A DNA stretch of 13,195 nucleotides from VYDC01 sp034420495 (GTDB lineage Bacteria > Chloroflexota > Dehalococcoidia > UBA2979). A program made the position numbers and the translations under genes. Positions 1 to 6,792 of this stretch are shown here, piece by piece. Every line of letters starts with the position of its first letter. Position 1 is the first letter of the stretch. Below the pieces are notes generated by a model. The model did no database searches. It saw only the letters and a list, made by a program, of their open reading frames with translations, and had not been told where the DNA came from. The stretch covers positions 1 through 13,195 of the forward strand of contig DAOULG010000238.1 in assembly GCA_034420495.1 (NCBI GenBank), in the 5' to 3' direction.

Positions 1-593
1 GCCTCCCCGCCGCGACCGGGAACGCCTCCCCCCACGCGGTACCCCACGGCTGCTACCCGGCGCAGCCCGAGGGGGAAGGCGCGCGCTGGGTCGCCCTCGC
101 CTGCGAGAGCGACGGCCAGTGGGCGAGGCTCGCCTCGGCGCTCGGCCGTCCCGAGTGGGCCCGGGACGGGCACCCCCGGGCGAGCATCCCCGGGCGGCTC
201 CGCCAGCGGGAGGAGATCGACCGCGAGGTCTCCGCCTGGACCTCCCGGCGCACGCGCCTCCAGGCGGTCGACGAGCTCCAGGCGGCCGGCGTCATCGCGG
301 CGCCGGTCGCCGAGCCCTCGGCGATGCTCCCCTCGCCGCAGCTGCAGGCGCGCGGCTGGTTCCACCCCGTCGAGCAGCCCTACCTGGGGACGCGGCTCCT
401 CCCCGGCTTCCTCTGGCGGATGGAGCCCGACGGGTCCCGCTACGAGCGCCCGAGCGCGCTCGTCGGAGAGCACAACACCGAGGTGCTCTCCGAGCTCGGC
501 TACTCCGCGGCCGAGGTGGAGCGGCTGCGCGCCGCCCACGCCGTGGGGGAGCGCTACGACGAGGAGACCGAGGCGCTCGCCTCCGCCCCCTGA
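1..593 (+). CDS. CaiB/BaiF family (type III) CoA-transferase, C-terminal part
   Basis: The 5' end lies outside the window. The visible frame encodes about 196 residues and ends at TGA 591-593. Family III CoA-transferases move CoA between carboxylic acids in the cytoplasm through an aspartyl-CoA intermediate. The translation shows family landmarks: GNASPHAVPHGCYP near the visible start (the conserved G-N-x-x-P-x-x-A-P-H-G-x-Y stretch), then WVALAC, the REEIDREVSAWTSRR region, the GVIAAPVAEPSAMLPSPQL segment and a C-terminal GEHNTEVLSELGYS typical of the end of these proteins. The catalytic Asp would lie upstream, out of view. The substrate cannot be told. With the acyl-CoA dehydrogenase at the other end of the window it suggests acyl-CoA catabolism, but the two are 12 kb apart. 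The family call is firm and the substrate unknown. Confidence 0.9.
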   Translation, partial: LPAATGNASPHAVPHGCYPAQPEGEGARWVALACESDGQWARLASALGRPEWARDGHPRASIPGRLRQREEIDREVSAWTSRRTRLQAVDELQAAGVIAAPVAEPSAMLPSPQLQARGWFHPVEQPYLGTRLLPGFLWRMEPDGSRYERPSALVGEHNTEVLSELGYSAAEVERLRAAHAVGERYDEETEALASAP

Positions 594-631
594 GGCGATC
601 CGGCGGACCCACGGCGCCCGCCCGGATGGGC

Positions 632-637
632 TAGAGT
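632..637 (+). promoter_or_regulatory. Candidate -10 element (TAGAGT) upstream of the O-methyltransferase
   Basis: TAGAGT lies in the 86-base gap between the CoA-transferase stop and the GTG at 680. It fits the TAGNNT pattern seen before several genes here. No convincing -35 is visible 17-18 bases upstream. A start near 644 would place the 642-663 hairpin at the very 5' end of the transcript. Confidence 0.35.
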
Positions 638-641
638 CGCA

Positions 642-663
642 CCCCCGGGGCCGCTCCCGGGGG
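642..663 (+). repeat. Perfect 8-bp hairpin containing a 16-bp repeated core
   Basis: CCCCCGGG (642-649) pairs with CCCGGGGG (656-663) around a six-base loop. It has no T-run, so it is not a classical intrinsic terminator, although it could stop transcription leaving the CoA-transferase gene. It also sits just before the next gene's GTG. Bases 645-660 (CCGGGGCCGCTCCCGG) recur exactly at 12897-12912, again in an intergenic hairpin. Confidence 0.45.
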
Positions 664-679
664 AAAGGCGGGGCGCCCG

Positions 680-1336
680 GTGCTGACGCTCGTCCCGGAG
701 GAGATCGAGGAGTACGCGAGGCGGCATACCTCGCCCCTCCCCCCGCACCTCGAGGCGCTCCAGCGCTTCACGCTTCAGGAGCGGCGCGACGCGCTCATGC
801 TCTCCGGGCCCATCGAGGCGGGGCTGCTGCAGCTGCTCGTCTGGGCCTCCGGCGCGCGGCGCATCCTCGAGCTCGGCTGCTTCACCGGCTTCAGCGCGCA
901 GATGATGGCGGCGGCCCTCCCCGAGGACGGGAGGCTCATCACGCTGGAGCTCGATCCGGAGACCGCCGCCACGGCGCGCCGGCACGCCGACTCCGGGCCG
1001 GACGGGGAGAAGATCGAGATCCGCGTCGGCCCGGCCGCCGAGACGCTCGCGACGCTACAGGGGCCGTTCGACCTCGTCTTCATCGACGCCGACAAGGAGC
1101 CGTACGTCGACTACTACGAGGCGGCGATGGCGCTCCTCTCCGAGGACGGGATCATCGCCGTCGACAACGTGCTCCTGAACGGGCGCGTGCTCGACCCGGA
1201 GTCGGAGTCCGGCCGGCGGATGGACCGCTTCAACGCGCACGTGGCGTCAGACGACCGCGTCGTACAGCTGCTGCTCCCCGTCCGCGACGGGCTGATGCTG
1301 ATACGGCGGGTCCCGGGAGGAGGAGGCGCGAGATGA
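680..1336 (+). CDS. SAM-dependent O-methyltransferase, family 3 (caffeoyl-CoA OMT-like)
   Basis: This 218-residue protein is the usual length for bacterial family 3 O-methyltransferases, soluble enzymes that methylate catechol-type hydroxyls using SAM and a divalent metal. The N-terminal helices (residues 1-50) are followed by SAM motif I ILELGCFTGFSA (62-73). The acidic end of beta-2 is LITLELDP (86-93). The hallmark DLVFIDADKEPYVDYY (131-146) supplies a metal-binding Asp, VDNVLLNGRV (161-170) supplies the Asp-Asn metal pair, and the C-terminal VRDGLMLIRR matches the family ending. The start is GTG at 680, preceded by a weak purine-rich site (661-674). Its last four bases (ATGA) overlap the start of the next gene, so the two are translationally coupled. 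The natural substrate is unknown. Confidence 0.88.
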   Translation: MLTLVPEEIEEYARRHTSPLPPHLEALQRFTLQERRDALMLSGPIEAGLLQLLVWASGARRILELGCFTGFSAQMMAAALPEDGRLITLELDPETAATARRHADSGPDGEKIEIRVGPAAETLATLQGPFDLVFIDADKEPYVDYYEAAMALLSEDGIIAVDNVLLNGRVLDPESESGRRMDRFNAHVASDDRVVQLLLPVRDGLMLIRRVPGGGGAR

Positions 1337-2166
1337 CGGCCGGGTACCCCCGCCGGGGCTTCGTCCACGGCCCCGACGGCAACATCGAGTACATGGAGGG
1401 AGGGAGCGGGCCCGCGCTCGTGCTGCTGCACCCGGCGCCGAGCTCCTGCACCACCTTCCAGGACGCCCTCCCCCTGCTCGCGGGCGACTTCCGCGTGATC
1501 GCGATGTCGCAGCCGGGTTTCGGCGAGTCCGACGCCCCGCCCCGCGCCTACACCGAGGTCTCCGAGTACGCGCGCGCGGTGACCTGGCTCCTCGACGGGC
1601 TCGGGCTTGAGCGCGCCCACGTGCTGGGATCCCTGACGGGATCGCTCACCGCGCTCGAGACGGCGGCGGGGTGGCCGGAGCGCGTCGACCGCCTCGTCGT
1701 CGAGGAGTGCTTCAACTGGAACCGCCCCGGGCGCATCGAGGTGCTCGAGCGCGAGCACGGCGTCGACGAGAGCCCCGACGGGAGCCATCTCCTGGCGATG
1801 TGGGAGCGCGCGCTCTCCGTGACGCTCAGGGAGGCGAGCGAGCCGGCCGAGGTCGCCCGCCTGGCGCGCCGGCGTCTCCTCTCCGCTCTCAGCAGCGCGC
1901 GGCCCGGCCCCGACGGCGTCACCGGGCAGGATGCATCCACGCTCGCCCTCTCGCGCTACCCGCTCTGGGAGCGGGCGCCGCTGGTTCGGGCCCCGACCCT
2001 CGTCGCGCACGGCACCTCGAGCGCGCTCGCCGGCGCGCACGAGCGGCTCGTGGGGGCCATCCCGAACGCGCGCGGCATCCGCCCGCCGAGCACGCACCAG
2101 TTCAACTGGCGCGTGGCGCCCGAGCTCTGGGCGCGGGAGCTTCGCGTTTTCCTGGCGGAGGACTAA
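1333..2166 (+). CDS. Alpha/beta-hydrolase-fold protein lacking the canonical nucleophile and acid
   Basis: The fold is clear over 277 residues. ALVLLHPAPSS (28-38) is the HGxP-type oxyanion loop, VIAMSQPGFGESD (55-67) is the usual DxxGxGxS region, and a cap domain spans about 130-215. APTLVAHG (220-227) is the strand before the catalytic acid, and His255 sits in STHQFNW. However, the nucleophile elbow reads GSLTG (99-103), so Leu101 occupies the position of the catalytic Ser/Asp/Cys. The acid loop reads HGTSSAL, with Ser230 where Asp is expected. Of the usual triad only the His remains. The DNA at the elbow is clean and in frame. The protein may be a pseudo-enzyme, or may use a non-hydrolytic mechanism as some cofactor-free lyases or dioxygenases of this fold do. 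It overlaps the O-methyltransferase by ATGA, suggesting a shared pathway. Confidence 0.82.
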   Translation: MTAGYPRRGFVHGPDGNIEYMEGGSGPALVLLHPAPSSCTTFQDALPLLAGDFRVIAMSQPGFGESDAPPRAYTEVSEYARAVTWLLDGLGLERAHVLGSLTGSLTALETAAGWPERVDRLVVEECFNWNRPGRIEVLEREHGVDESPDGSHLLAMWERALSVTLREASEPAEVARLARRRLLSALSSARPGPDGVTGQDASTLALSRYPLWERAPLVRAPTLVAHGTSSALAGAHERLVGAIPNARGIRPPSTHQFNWRVAPELWARELRVFLAED

Positions 2167-2187
2167 CCCCGGCAGCGGTCGCGGTTG

Positions 2188-2193
2188 TAGGCT
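2188..2193 (+). promoter_or_regulatory. Candidate -10 element (TAGGCT) for the dienelactone hydrolase operon
   Basis: TAGGCT lies in the 101-base gap after the hydrolase-fold gene and matches the TAGNNT pattern. No good -35 hexamer is seen. It would leave a 5' leader of about 70 bases before the ATG at 2268. Confidence 0.25.
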
Positions 2194-2254
2194 GGCGCGG
2201 CGGAAGGCACGGCCCTCCCGGGGCGCCGACGAGCGGCCCCGCGGGCCCGGGACG

Positions 2255-2262
2255 AAGGAGGT
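2255..2262 (+). promoter_or_regulatory. Strong Shine-Dalgarno (AAGGAGGT) fixing the start at 2268
   Basis: AAGGAGGT, a near-perfect anti-SD match, ends five bases before ATG 2268. It is the strongest ribosome binding site in the window. It rules out the open frame that continues upstream to about 1671 and overlaps the previous gene. Confidence 0.8.
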
Positions 2263-2267
2263 CGGGG

Positions 2268-3029
2268 ATGCACGAGTACACGACGGACATGTACGAGGGG
2301 ATGCTGGCGGAGACCGTCGCCTTCCCCGGCGACGGGGGCGAGCTGCTCACGGCCTACCTGGCGCGGCCGCTCGGGGCGGGGCCCTACCCCGGCGTCGTCC
2401 TCATCCACCACCTCCCCGGGTGGGACGAGTACTACCGCGAGGCGACGCGGCGCTTCGCCTACCACGGCTACCTGGCGATCTGCCCGGACCTCTACCAGCC
2501 CGAGGGCCACGGGACGCCCGAGGACGTGGCGTCGATGGTGCGCGGCGTCGGCGGCGTCGCCGACGACCAGGTGGTCGCCGACATGTCGGGGGCCGCCCGC
2601 TACCTGCGCGCGCTCCCCTCGCACAACGGGAAGGTCGGCGTCTTCGGGACCTGCTCCGGGGGGCGCCACGCCTACCTCGCCGGCTGCCGCACGACCGACT
2701 TCGACGCGGTCGTCGACTGCTGGGGCGGCCGCGTGGTGATGAGCGAGGAGGAGCTCACGGAGAAGCAGCCGGTCTCCCCCCTCGACTACACCGAGAGCCT
2801 CTCCGCCCCGCTGCTCGGGCTCTTCGGCGCGGAGGACCAGAGCCCCACGCCCGAGCAGGTCCGGCAGCACGAGGACGAGCTCCGGCGCCACGGCAAGGAC
2901 TACGAGTTCCACATGTACGAGGGGGCCGGGCACGGCTTCTTCTACCACGACCGCGGCGCCTACCGCGTCGAGCAGGCGATGGACGGCTGGGGGAAGCTCT
3001 TCGACTTCCTCGGGCGTCACCTGGCCTAG
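2268..3029 (+). CDS. Dienelactone hydrolase family protein
   Basis: The 253-residue product is the normal length for dienelactone hydrolases (carboxymethylenebutenolidase family), cytoplasmic alpha/beta hydrolases that open lactones or cleave esters in aromatic and haloaromatic degradation. The Cys-His-Asp triad of the family is complete: Cys129 in GTCSGG (127-132), Asp190 in GAEDQSP (187-193) and His222 in GAGHGF (219-224). GVVLIHHLPGWDEYYRE (42-58) matches the family's V-x-x-H-x-x-x-G-x region, followed by RRFAYHGYLAICPDLY (61-76). The start is set by AAGGAGGT five bases upstream. The next gene follows after 33 bases on the same strand. The family includes many promiscuous esterases, so the true substrate is open. 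Confidence 0.9.
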   Translation: MHEYTTDMYEGMLAETVAFPGDGGELLTAYLARPLGAGPYPGVVLIHHLPGWDEYYREATRRFAYHGYLAICPDLYQPEGHGTPEDVASMVRGVGGVADDQVVADMSGAARYLRALPSHNGKVGVFGTCSGGRHAYLAGCRTTDFDAVVDCWGGRVVMSEEELTEKQPVSPLDYTESLSAPLLGLFGAEDQSPTPEQVRQHEDELRRHGKDYEFHMYEGAGHGFFYHDRGAYRVEQAMDGWGKLFDFLGRHLA

Positions 3030-3062
3030 GGGCACCGCAGGGAAGAGCGAGGGGAGAGCGAC

Positions 3063-3323
3063 ATGTGCACGATGATCCTGGAGCGCGTCGCCGTCTCGGG
3101 CGCGGGGAAGCGCGAGCAGGGGTGGTTCTCGCTCAGCCACGCGAGCGTGACCTACGATCACCCCTTCCACGTCCGCCTCGAGCACGCCCTGAACATCGAC
3201 TTCGTCGACCAGGGCGGCGGGCCCTCCGCCCGCCTCGCCGTCGAGCTCGAGCCCGACTCGGCGCGCGCGCTGGCTCAGGCGATCCTCGCGGCGCTCGAGC
3301 GCGGCGACGAGGCGGGTGTCTAG
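3063..3323 (+). CDS. Small DUF6295-like protein
   Basis: This 86-residue protein starts at ATG 3063, preceded by the purine-rich site GAGGGGAGAG. It begins MCTMILERVAVSGAGKREQG, continues with WFSLSHASVTYDHPF, then LNIDFVDQGGGPSARLAVEL, and ends in a helix rich in Ala, Leu and Glu. I recognise this pattern as the DUF6295 family of small proteins. The assignment is from memory and no function is known to me. There is no signal peptide or membrane segment; one Cys (residue 2), one Met-Ile-rich N-terminus and a single His-Pro-Phe-His motif (about 33-38) stand out. It is probably co-transcribed with the dienelactone hydrolase 33 bases upstream, and a binding or accessory role is guesswork. Confidence 0.72.
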   Translation: MCTMILERVAVSGAGKREQGWFSLSHASVTYDHPFHVRLEHALNIDFVDQGGGPSARLAVELEPDSARALAQAILAALERGDEAGV

Positions 3324-3324
3324 G

Positions 3325-3340
3325 GAGCGCCCGCGGGCTC
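3325..3340. terminator. Possible bidirectional terminator hairpin between convergent genes
   Basis: GAG/CTC arms enclose the self-complementary CCCGCGGG, with a two-base bulge. It fills the 15-base gap between the DUF6295-like gene and the convergent LLM oxidoreductase. It has no T-run, and in DNA this GC-rich such a hairpin could arise by chance. Confidence 0.3.
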
Positions 3341-4355
3341 AGGCGGGCGCCGGGGCCTCGCTGAAGGCCGGCATCACCTCGCGCGCGAAGAGGCGCAGAT
3401 CCTCGGGGCGCGGGTTCGAGAAGAGCACGCGCCGGACGCCGGCCGCCTCGAGCAGCCGGAGGCGCTCAATGCACTCCCGGGGCGTCCCCAGGATGGCGCT
3501 CTCCTCGGTCGTCCGGCGCGCCGCCTCGGGCTCGCTGTAGAAGGGCCGGCTCGCGCGGAGCGCCGGGGCGGCCCCCTCCGCCGCCAGCTCCGCGAGGCGC
3601 CGGACGGTGCGCTCGCCGCGGGCCGCCGCCCGCTCGCGCTCCCCCTCGCTCGGCGCCAGCAGGAGGCCCCGCGTCACCGCGATGTCGCCCGGATCCTGCG
3701 GCAGCCCGCAGGCCGCCTGCTCCTCGCGGTAGACGCGGACGCGCTCCGCCGTCAGCTCGAAGGAGCCGATCTGGTCGAGGAAGAGGCGGTAGCCCTCGCG
3801 CGCGGCACGCCGGATCGAGGCCGGGCTGCCGGCCCCCTGCCAGAGCGGCGGGTGCGGCGACTGCAGCGGCCGGGGCTCGATGAAGATCTCCTCGAAGCGC
3901 CAGTAGCGCCCGTGGTGGGAGATGCTCCCCTCCGAGCTCCACGCCTTGCGGATCACCTCCATCGCCTCATCGGCGCGGGCCCCCGCCTCCTCGATGGGGA
4001 TCTGGAAGCCGCGGAACTCCGGGAACTGGTAGCCGCGCCCCACGCCCAAGTCGAGGCGCCCGCCGGAGAGCACGTCGACGGTCGCCGCCTGCTCGGCGAC
4101 GAGCACCGGGTTGTGCCAGGGGAGGACGACGACGGCCGTGCCGAGGCGGATGCGGCTGGTGAGCGCGGCGAGGTAGCCCAGGAAGGTCAGCGAGGCCGAG
4201 AGCTGGCCCCGGCGGCCGAAGTGGTGCTCCACGACGTAGACGCCGTCGTAGCCGAGCTCCTCGGCCTCGAGCGCCAGGTCGACGAAGCGGCGGTAGCTCG
4301 CGCCCGGCGGCTCGGGCCCCTCCTCCGCCGGACCCCCGAAGATCCCGAAGTGCAT
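3339..4355 (-). CDS. LLM class (luciferase-like) flavin-dependent oxidoreductase
   Basis: The product is 338 residues when read from the ATG at 4355, the start of MHFGIFGGP. This is the beta-1 strand with which these TIM-barrel enzymes begin; the frame is open upstream, but the extra Arg/Ala-rich residues look non-coding. Family features are LALEAEELGYDGVYVVEHHF (28-47), where the His pair is typical, RIRLGTAVVVLPWHNP (69-83), DVLSGGRLDLGVGRG (94-108) and the HPPLWQGAGSPAS stretch. The late ILGTPRECIERLR matches the conserved G-T-P-x-x-x segment near the C-terminus. Luciferase-like monooxygenases use reduced FMN or F420. HH and the bacterial luciferase-alpha style favour an FMN monooxygenase, but the sequence does not decide this. 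It lies downstream of a second LLM gene on the same strand, 97 bases away. Confidence 0.88.
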   Translation of the reverse strand: MHFGIFGGPAEEGPEPPGASYRRFVDLALEAEELGYDGVYVVEHHFGRRGQLSASLTFLGYLAALTSRIRLGTAVVVLPWHNPVLVAEQAATVDVLSGGRLDLGVGRGYQFPEFRGFQIPIEEAGARADEAMEVIRKAWSSEGSISHHGRYWRFEEIFIEPRPLQSPHPPLWQGAGSPASIRRAAREGYRLFLDQIGSFELTAERVRVYREEQAACGLPQDPGDIAVTRGLLLAPSEGERERAAARGERTVRRLAELAAEGAAPALRASRPFYSEPEAARRTTEESAILGTPRECIERLRLLEAAGVRRVLFSNPRPEDLRLFAREVMPAFSEAPAPA

Positions 4356-4436
4356 CGAGCCCCCGCTCCCCGCGCGCCCGGGCGCCCGGCGATCCGCGCG
4401 TGATTCTCGCACAGCCGCCCCGGCCGCGGCCCGCAC

Positions 4437-4451
4437 GGGCGCCCGGCGCCC
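4437..4451 (-). terminator. Hairpin just after the second LLM gene
   Basis: GGGCGC and GCGCCC form a perfect six-base stem with a three-base loop, one base beyond the TAG stop of the gene at 4453-5451. There is no U-tract. It may reduce read-through into the downstream LLM gene. More GC-rich palindromic sequence fills the rest of the 97-base gap. Confidence 0.3.
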
Positions 4452-4452
4452 C

Positions 4453-5451
4453 CTAGCGGAGGAGCGCCTCCCAGAAGCGCCCGGCCTCCTCGGGCGTCCC
4501 CGGCGGGACGTAGAGCATCTGGAGGTCGGCCCCGAGCGAGGCGCGCTCGCGGAGCTGCTCCCGGACCTCGCCGAGGGTCCCGATCACCTGGATGGAGCGG
4601 ACCATGCGCTCGGAGATGGCAAGGAGCGCCCCCTCGCCGTCCCCCTGCGCCCAGGCGCGGCGCGAGGCCTCGACCTCGGCCTCGAAGCCGTGCTCGACGA
4701 AGGTGCGCCAGTAGAAGTCGCCCATGCGGTTGATGTAGTGCTCGAGCGGGCGCCTCGCGTCGAGCCAGGCCCGCTCGTCGTCGCGGCCGTCGAGCACGAA
4801 GACGTTCGCGTTCGGGGCGAGGGTGAGCTGCTGCGGGTCGCGCCCCGAGCGAAGGGCGCCCTCGGCCAGCGTCTCCCGGAGCGCGGCGAGCCGCTCCCGC
4901 GGCCAGTGGATCGCGAAGAGGCCGTCGGCAATCTCGCCGCTCTGGCGGATCGAGGCGGGGCGGATCGCGCCGATGAAGATCGGGATCTCGCTCCGGAGCG
5001 GCGGCTCCATGAGGCGGAAGCCCCGGCTCATCTCGAAGATCTCGCCCCGGTAGCGGAGGCGCTCGCCCCGGAGCAGCAGCCGCACGATCTCGACGTACTC
5101 GCGGAGCCTGCGGAGCGCGCGCCGGTAGGGCGTCCCGTGGAGGTGCTCGGCGACGTTCGGGGAGGTGGAGCCGAGCCCGAGCAGCATGCGCCCCCCAGAG
5201 AGGCGGTCGAGCAGGGCGAACTGCTCGGCGTAGGCGGCGGGCGAGCTCGCCCAGCAGTCGACCAGCGCCGTCGCCACGGTGATGCGGCTCGTGTTCGTGG
5301 CGAGCACCGCCGCCCAGGGCACCGCCGCCTGCCCCGCGCGCGCCGCCGCGAGCTCGAAGCCCAGGTCCTCGGCGACGCGCACCTTGGCAAGCGCGCTGCG
5401 CCAGTCGTCCCCCAGGTCGCGCCGGATGTCGGCCCTGAGCCCGACGCGCAT
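4453..5451 (-). CDS. LLM class (luciferase-like) oxidoreductase, possibly F420-dependent
   Basis: The 332-residue protein starts MRVGLRADIRRDLGDDW after a good SD-like GGGGGAGG. Recognisable features are VRVAEDLGFELAAARAG (24-40), ATNTSRITVATALVDCWASS (51-70), the FALLDRLSGGRMLLGLG segment (78-94, equivalent to L-x-x-L-S-x-G-R-x-x-x-G-x-G), PIFIGAIRPASIRQSGEIAD in the middle and IGTLGEVREQLRERASLGAD near the end. This organisation is like the methylene-H4MPT-reductase or F420-dependent branch of the LLM family (TIM barrel, cytoplasmic). The cofactor is inferred, not shown. It differs clearly from the downstream LLM protein, so the pair are distant paralogs, not a tandem duplication. Both run away from the tnpB element. 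Confidence 0.85.
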   Translation of the reverse strand: MRVGLRADIRRDLGDDWRSALAKVRVAEDLGFELAAARAGQAAVPWAAVLATNTSRITVATALVDCWASSPAAYAEQFALLDRLSGGRMLLGLGSTSPNVAEHLHGTPYRRALRRLREYVEIVRLLLRGERLRYRGEIFEMSRGFRLMEPPLRSEIPIFIGAIRPASIRQSGEIADGLFAIHWPRERLAALRETLAEGALRSGRDPQQLTLAPNANVFVLDGRDDERAWLDARRPLEHYINRMGDFYWRTFVEHGFEAEVEASRRAWAQGDGEGALLAISERMVRSIQVIGTLGEVREQLRERASLGADLQMLYVPPGTPEEAGRFWEALLR

Positions 5452-5488
5452 CCCCGCCTCCCCCGCTCCGGCACAGGATAGGCGGCGA

Positions 5489-5511
5489 GCATCGAGTTGA
5501 CTCAGGGATGC
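5489..5511 (+). repeat. Candidate left-end hairpin of the tnpB element
   Basis: GCATCGAG (5489-5496) pairs with CTC plus GATGC (5501-5503 and 5507-5511) around a TTGA tetraloop, with a three-base bulge. Imperfect bulged hairpins of this size are typical of the subterminal recognition sites of IS200/IS605 transposases. It lies about 40 bases upstream of the LLM gene's 5' end and 50 bases before tnpB. This is a hand fold, not a thermodynamic calculation. Confidence 0.4.
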
Positions 5512-5524
5512 CAGATCGCGCAGG

Positions 5525-5560
5525 TTGGCGGACAGAACGTATGTTCGCTAGACTGAACCC
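5525..5560 (+). promoter_or_regulatory. tnpB promoter with LexA-type palindrome in the spacer
   Basis: TTGGCG (5525-5530) and TAGACT (5549-5554) are separated by 18 bases. A start six or seven bases downstream falls on the ATG at 5561, implying a leaderless message. The spacer holds AGAACGTATGTTCG (5534-5547). Its GAAC-N4-GTTC core is the binding pattern of LexA in actinobacteria and Firmicutes and matches 13 of 14 positions of the CGAACRNRYGTTYG form. A repressor here would block RNA polymerase. Binding is inferred. Confidence 0.5.
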
Positions 5561-6792
5561 ATGACCACCACCCATCGCACCTACCAGTTCCGCGGCTACT
5601 GCCGCCGGGGCGGCTACGAGCGCCTCCGCGCCACGCTCGCGTTGTGCTGCGAGCTCACAACGCGGCTCTGCAGGAGCGGCGCGACGCCTGGAGGCTCGGC
5701 CGTCACCGGGTGAGCCTTTACAGCCAGCAACGGGCCCTCACCGCGATCCGGCGCGACCTGCCCGAGTGGGGCGGGCTCTCCGTTCAGGTCGGGCGGGGCG
5801 TGCTGCGGCGCGTCGAGTGGGCGTTTGACGGCTTCTTCGGCCGCGTGCGGCGCGGCGAGCGGCCGGGCTACCCGCGCTACAAGCCGCGAACGCGCTACCG
5901 CACGATCGAAGTCGCCCAGGTGAACCCTGCCATGCTCCGCGTCGCCCCGGACGGAGGGCGCGCCTCCGTCCGCATCAAGGGGCTGCCCGGGGTCGCGCTC
6001 AGCGTCAATCGCACGCTGCCCGACCCCTGCCGCCTGCGCTCGCTCCGCCTCCTCTTCCGGGCCGGCAAGCTCTATGTCGACCTCGTCTACGAGGTGGGGG
6101 TGGAACCGTTGCCGTCCGGCGGCCGCACCACCGGCATCGACATGGGGGTCCACGCCCGCGTCGCGCTGAGCGACGGTACGGTCGTCGCCGGGCTCACCCC
6201 CGACCGCAGGCGCGAGCGACGGCTGCGGCGCCAGATCGCGCGTAGCCGAAGGGGCAGCACGCGGCGCGCCCGCCGGGTGGCGGCGCTCGGCCGCGAGACG
6301 AACCGCAACCGCGTCGCCCGGCGCAACGAGACCCACCGCCTGACGACACAGGTGGTGCATTGCTACGACCGGATCGCGGTCGAGGCGTTGAGCGTCGCGA
6401 AGATGACGCGCTCGGCTCGCGGCACGGCCGAGGAGCCGGGCACGAACGTGGCGCAGAAGCGCGGGTTGAACCGCCGCATCCTGGACCAGTCGCTGGGGCT
6501 GGTCCGGAGCCAGCTCACCTACAAGGCAGCATGGGCCGGTCGGGAGCTGGTGGCGGTCGATCCGAGGCATACCTCGCAGGAATGCTCACGCTGCGGCACC
6601 CGCAGCGAGCAGCGCGAGTACCGAGTCTACCGGTGTACCTCCTGCGGCATGGAACTGGACCGCGACGTCAACGCCGCCCGCAACATCGAAGAGCGGGCCT
6701 TCGGCGAGGGGACGTGGCGCGCTAACGGGGCCGGCGATTCGCCCCGGAGTGCTCAACCCGCACGGGTGGGTGCACTCGAGATCGTCGCTTGA
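5561..6792 (+). pseudogene. tnpB: TnpB-like RNA-guided nuclease gene, one-base frameshift near the N-terminus
   Basis: TnpB proteins are RuvC-type, RNA-guided DNA nucleases of IS200/IS605 and IS607 elements. The ATG at 5561 opens with MTTTHRTYQFRGYCRRGGYE, a normal TnpB beginning, but this frame runs to TGA 5711. The rest continues in another frame from about 5656: ...LCCEL then HNAALQERRDAW. One extra C at about 5654-5656 would join them into a 410-residue protein of usual length. The downstream part is intact: GIDMG with the first RuvC Asp, VEALS with the Glu, two CxxC zinc pairs (CSRC and CTSC), and DRDVNAARNI with the last Asp. A GTG at 5644 could start a 382-residue form lacking the first strand of the WED domain. 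There is no obvious slippery heptamer, so decay or a sequencing error is likelier than programmed shifting. Confidence 0.85.
6726..6776 (+). ncRNA. Candidate omega RNA scaffold overlapping the tnpB 3' end
   Basis: Two hairpins lie in and around the last codons of tnpB. CGGGGC 6726-6731 pairs with GCCCCG 6741-6746. AGTGC 6748-6752 pairs with GCACT 6772-6776 and encloses ACCC/GGGT. TnpB guide RNAs (omega or reRNA) come from exactly this place, the tnpB 3' end plus right end, with the guide taken from flanking DNA. The C-terminal residues after FGEG show no protein conservation I recognise, which fits an RNA role. The fold was done by eye. Confidence 0.35.

Noticed and set aside
4356..4436. N-terminal extension of the LLM protein to an upstream ATG at 4436
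   Set aside because: The extra 27 residues are Arg/Ala/Gly-rich, and the family begins at the MHFGIFGG strand (ATG 4355).
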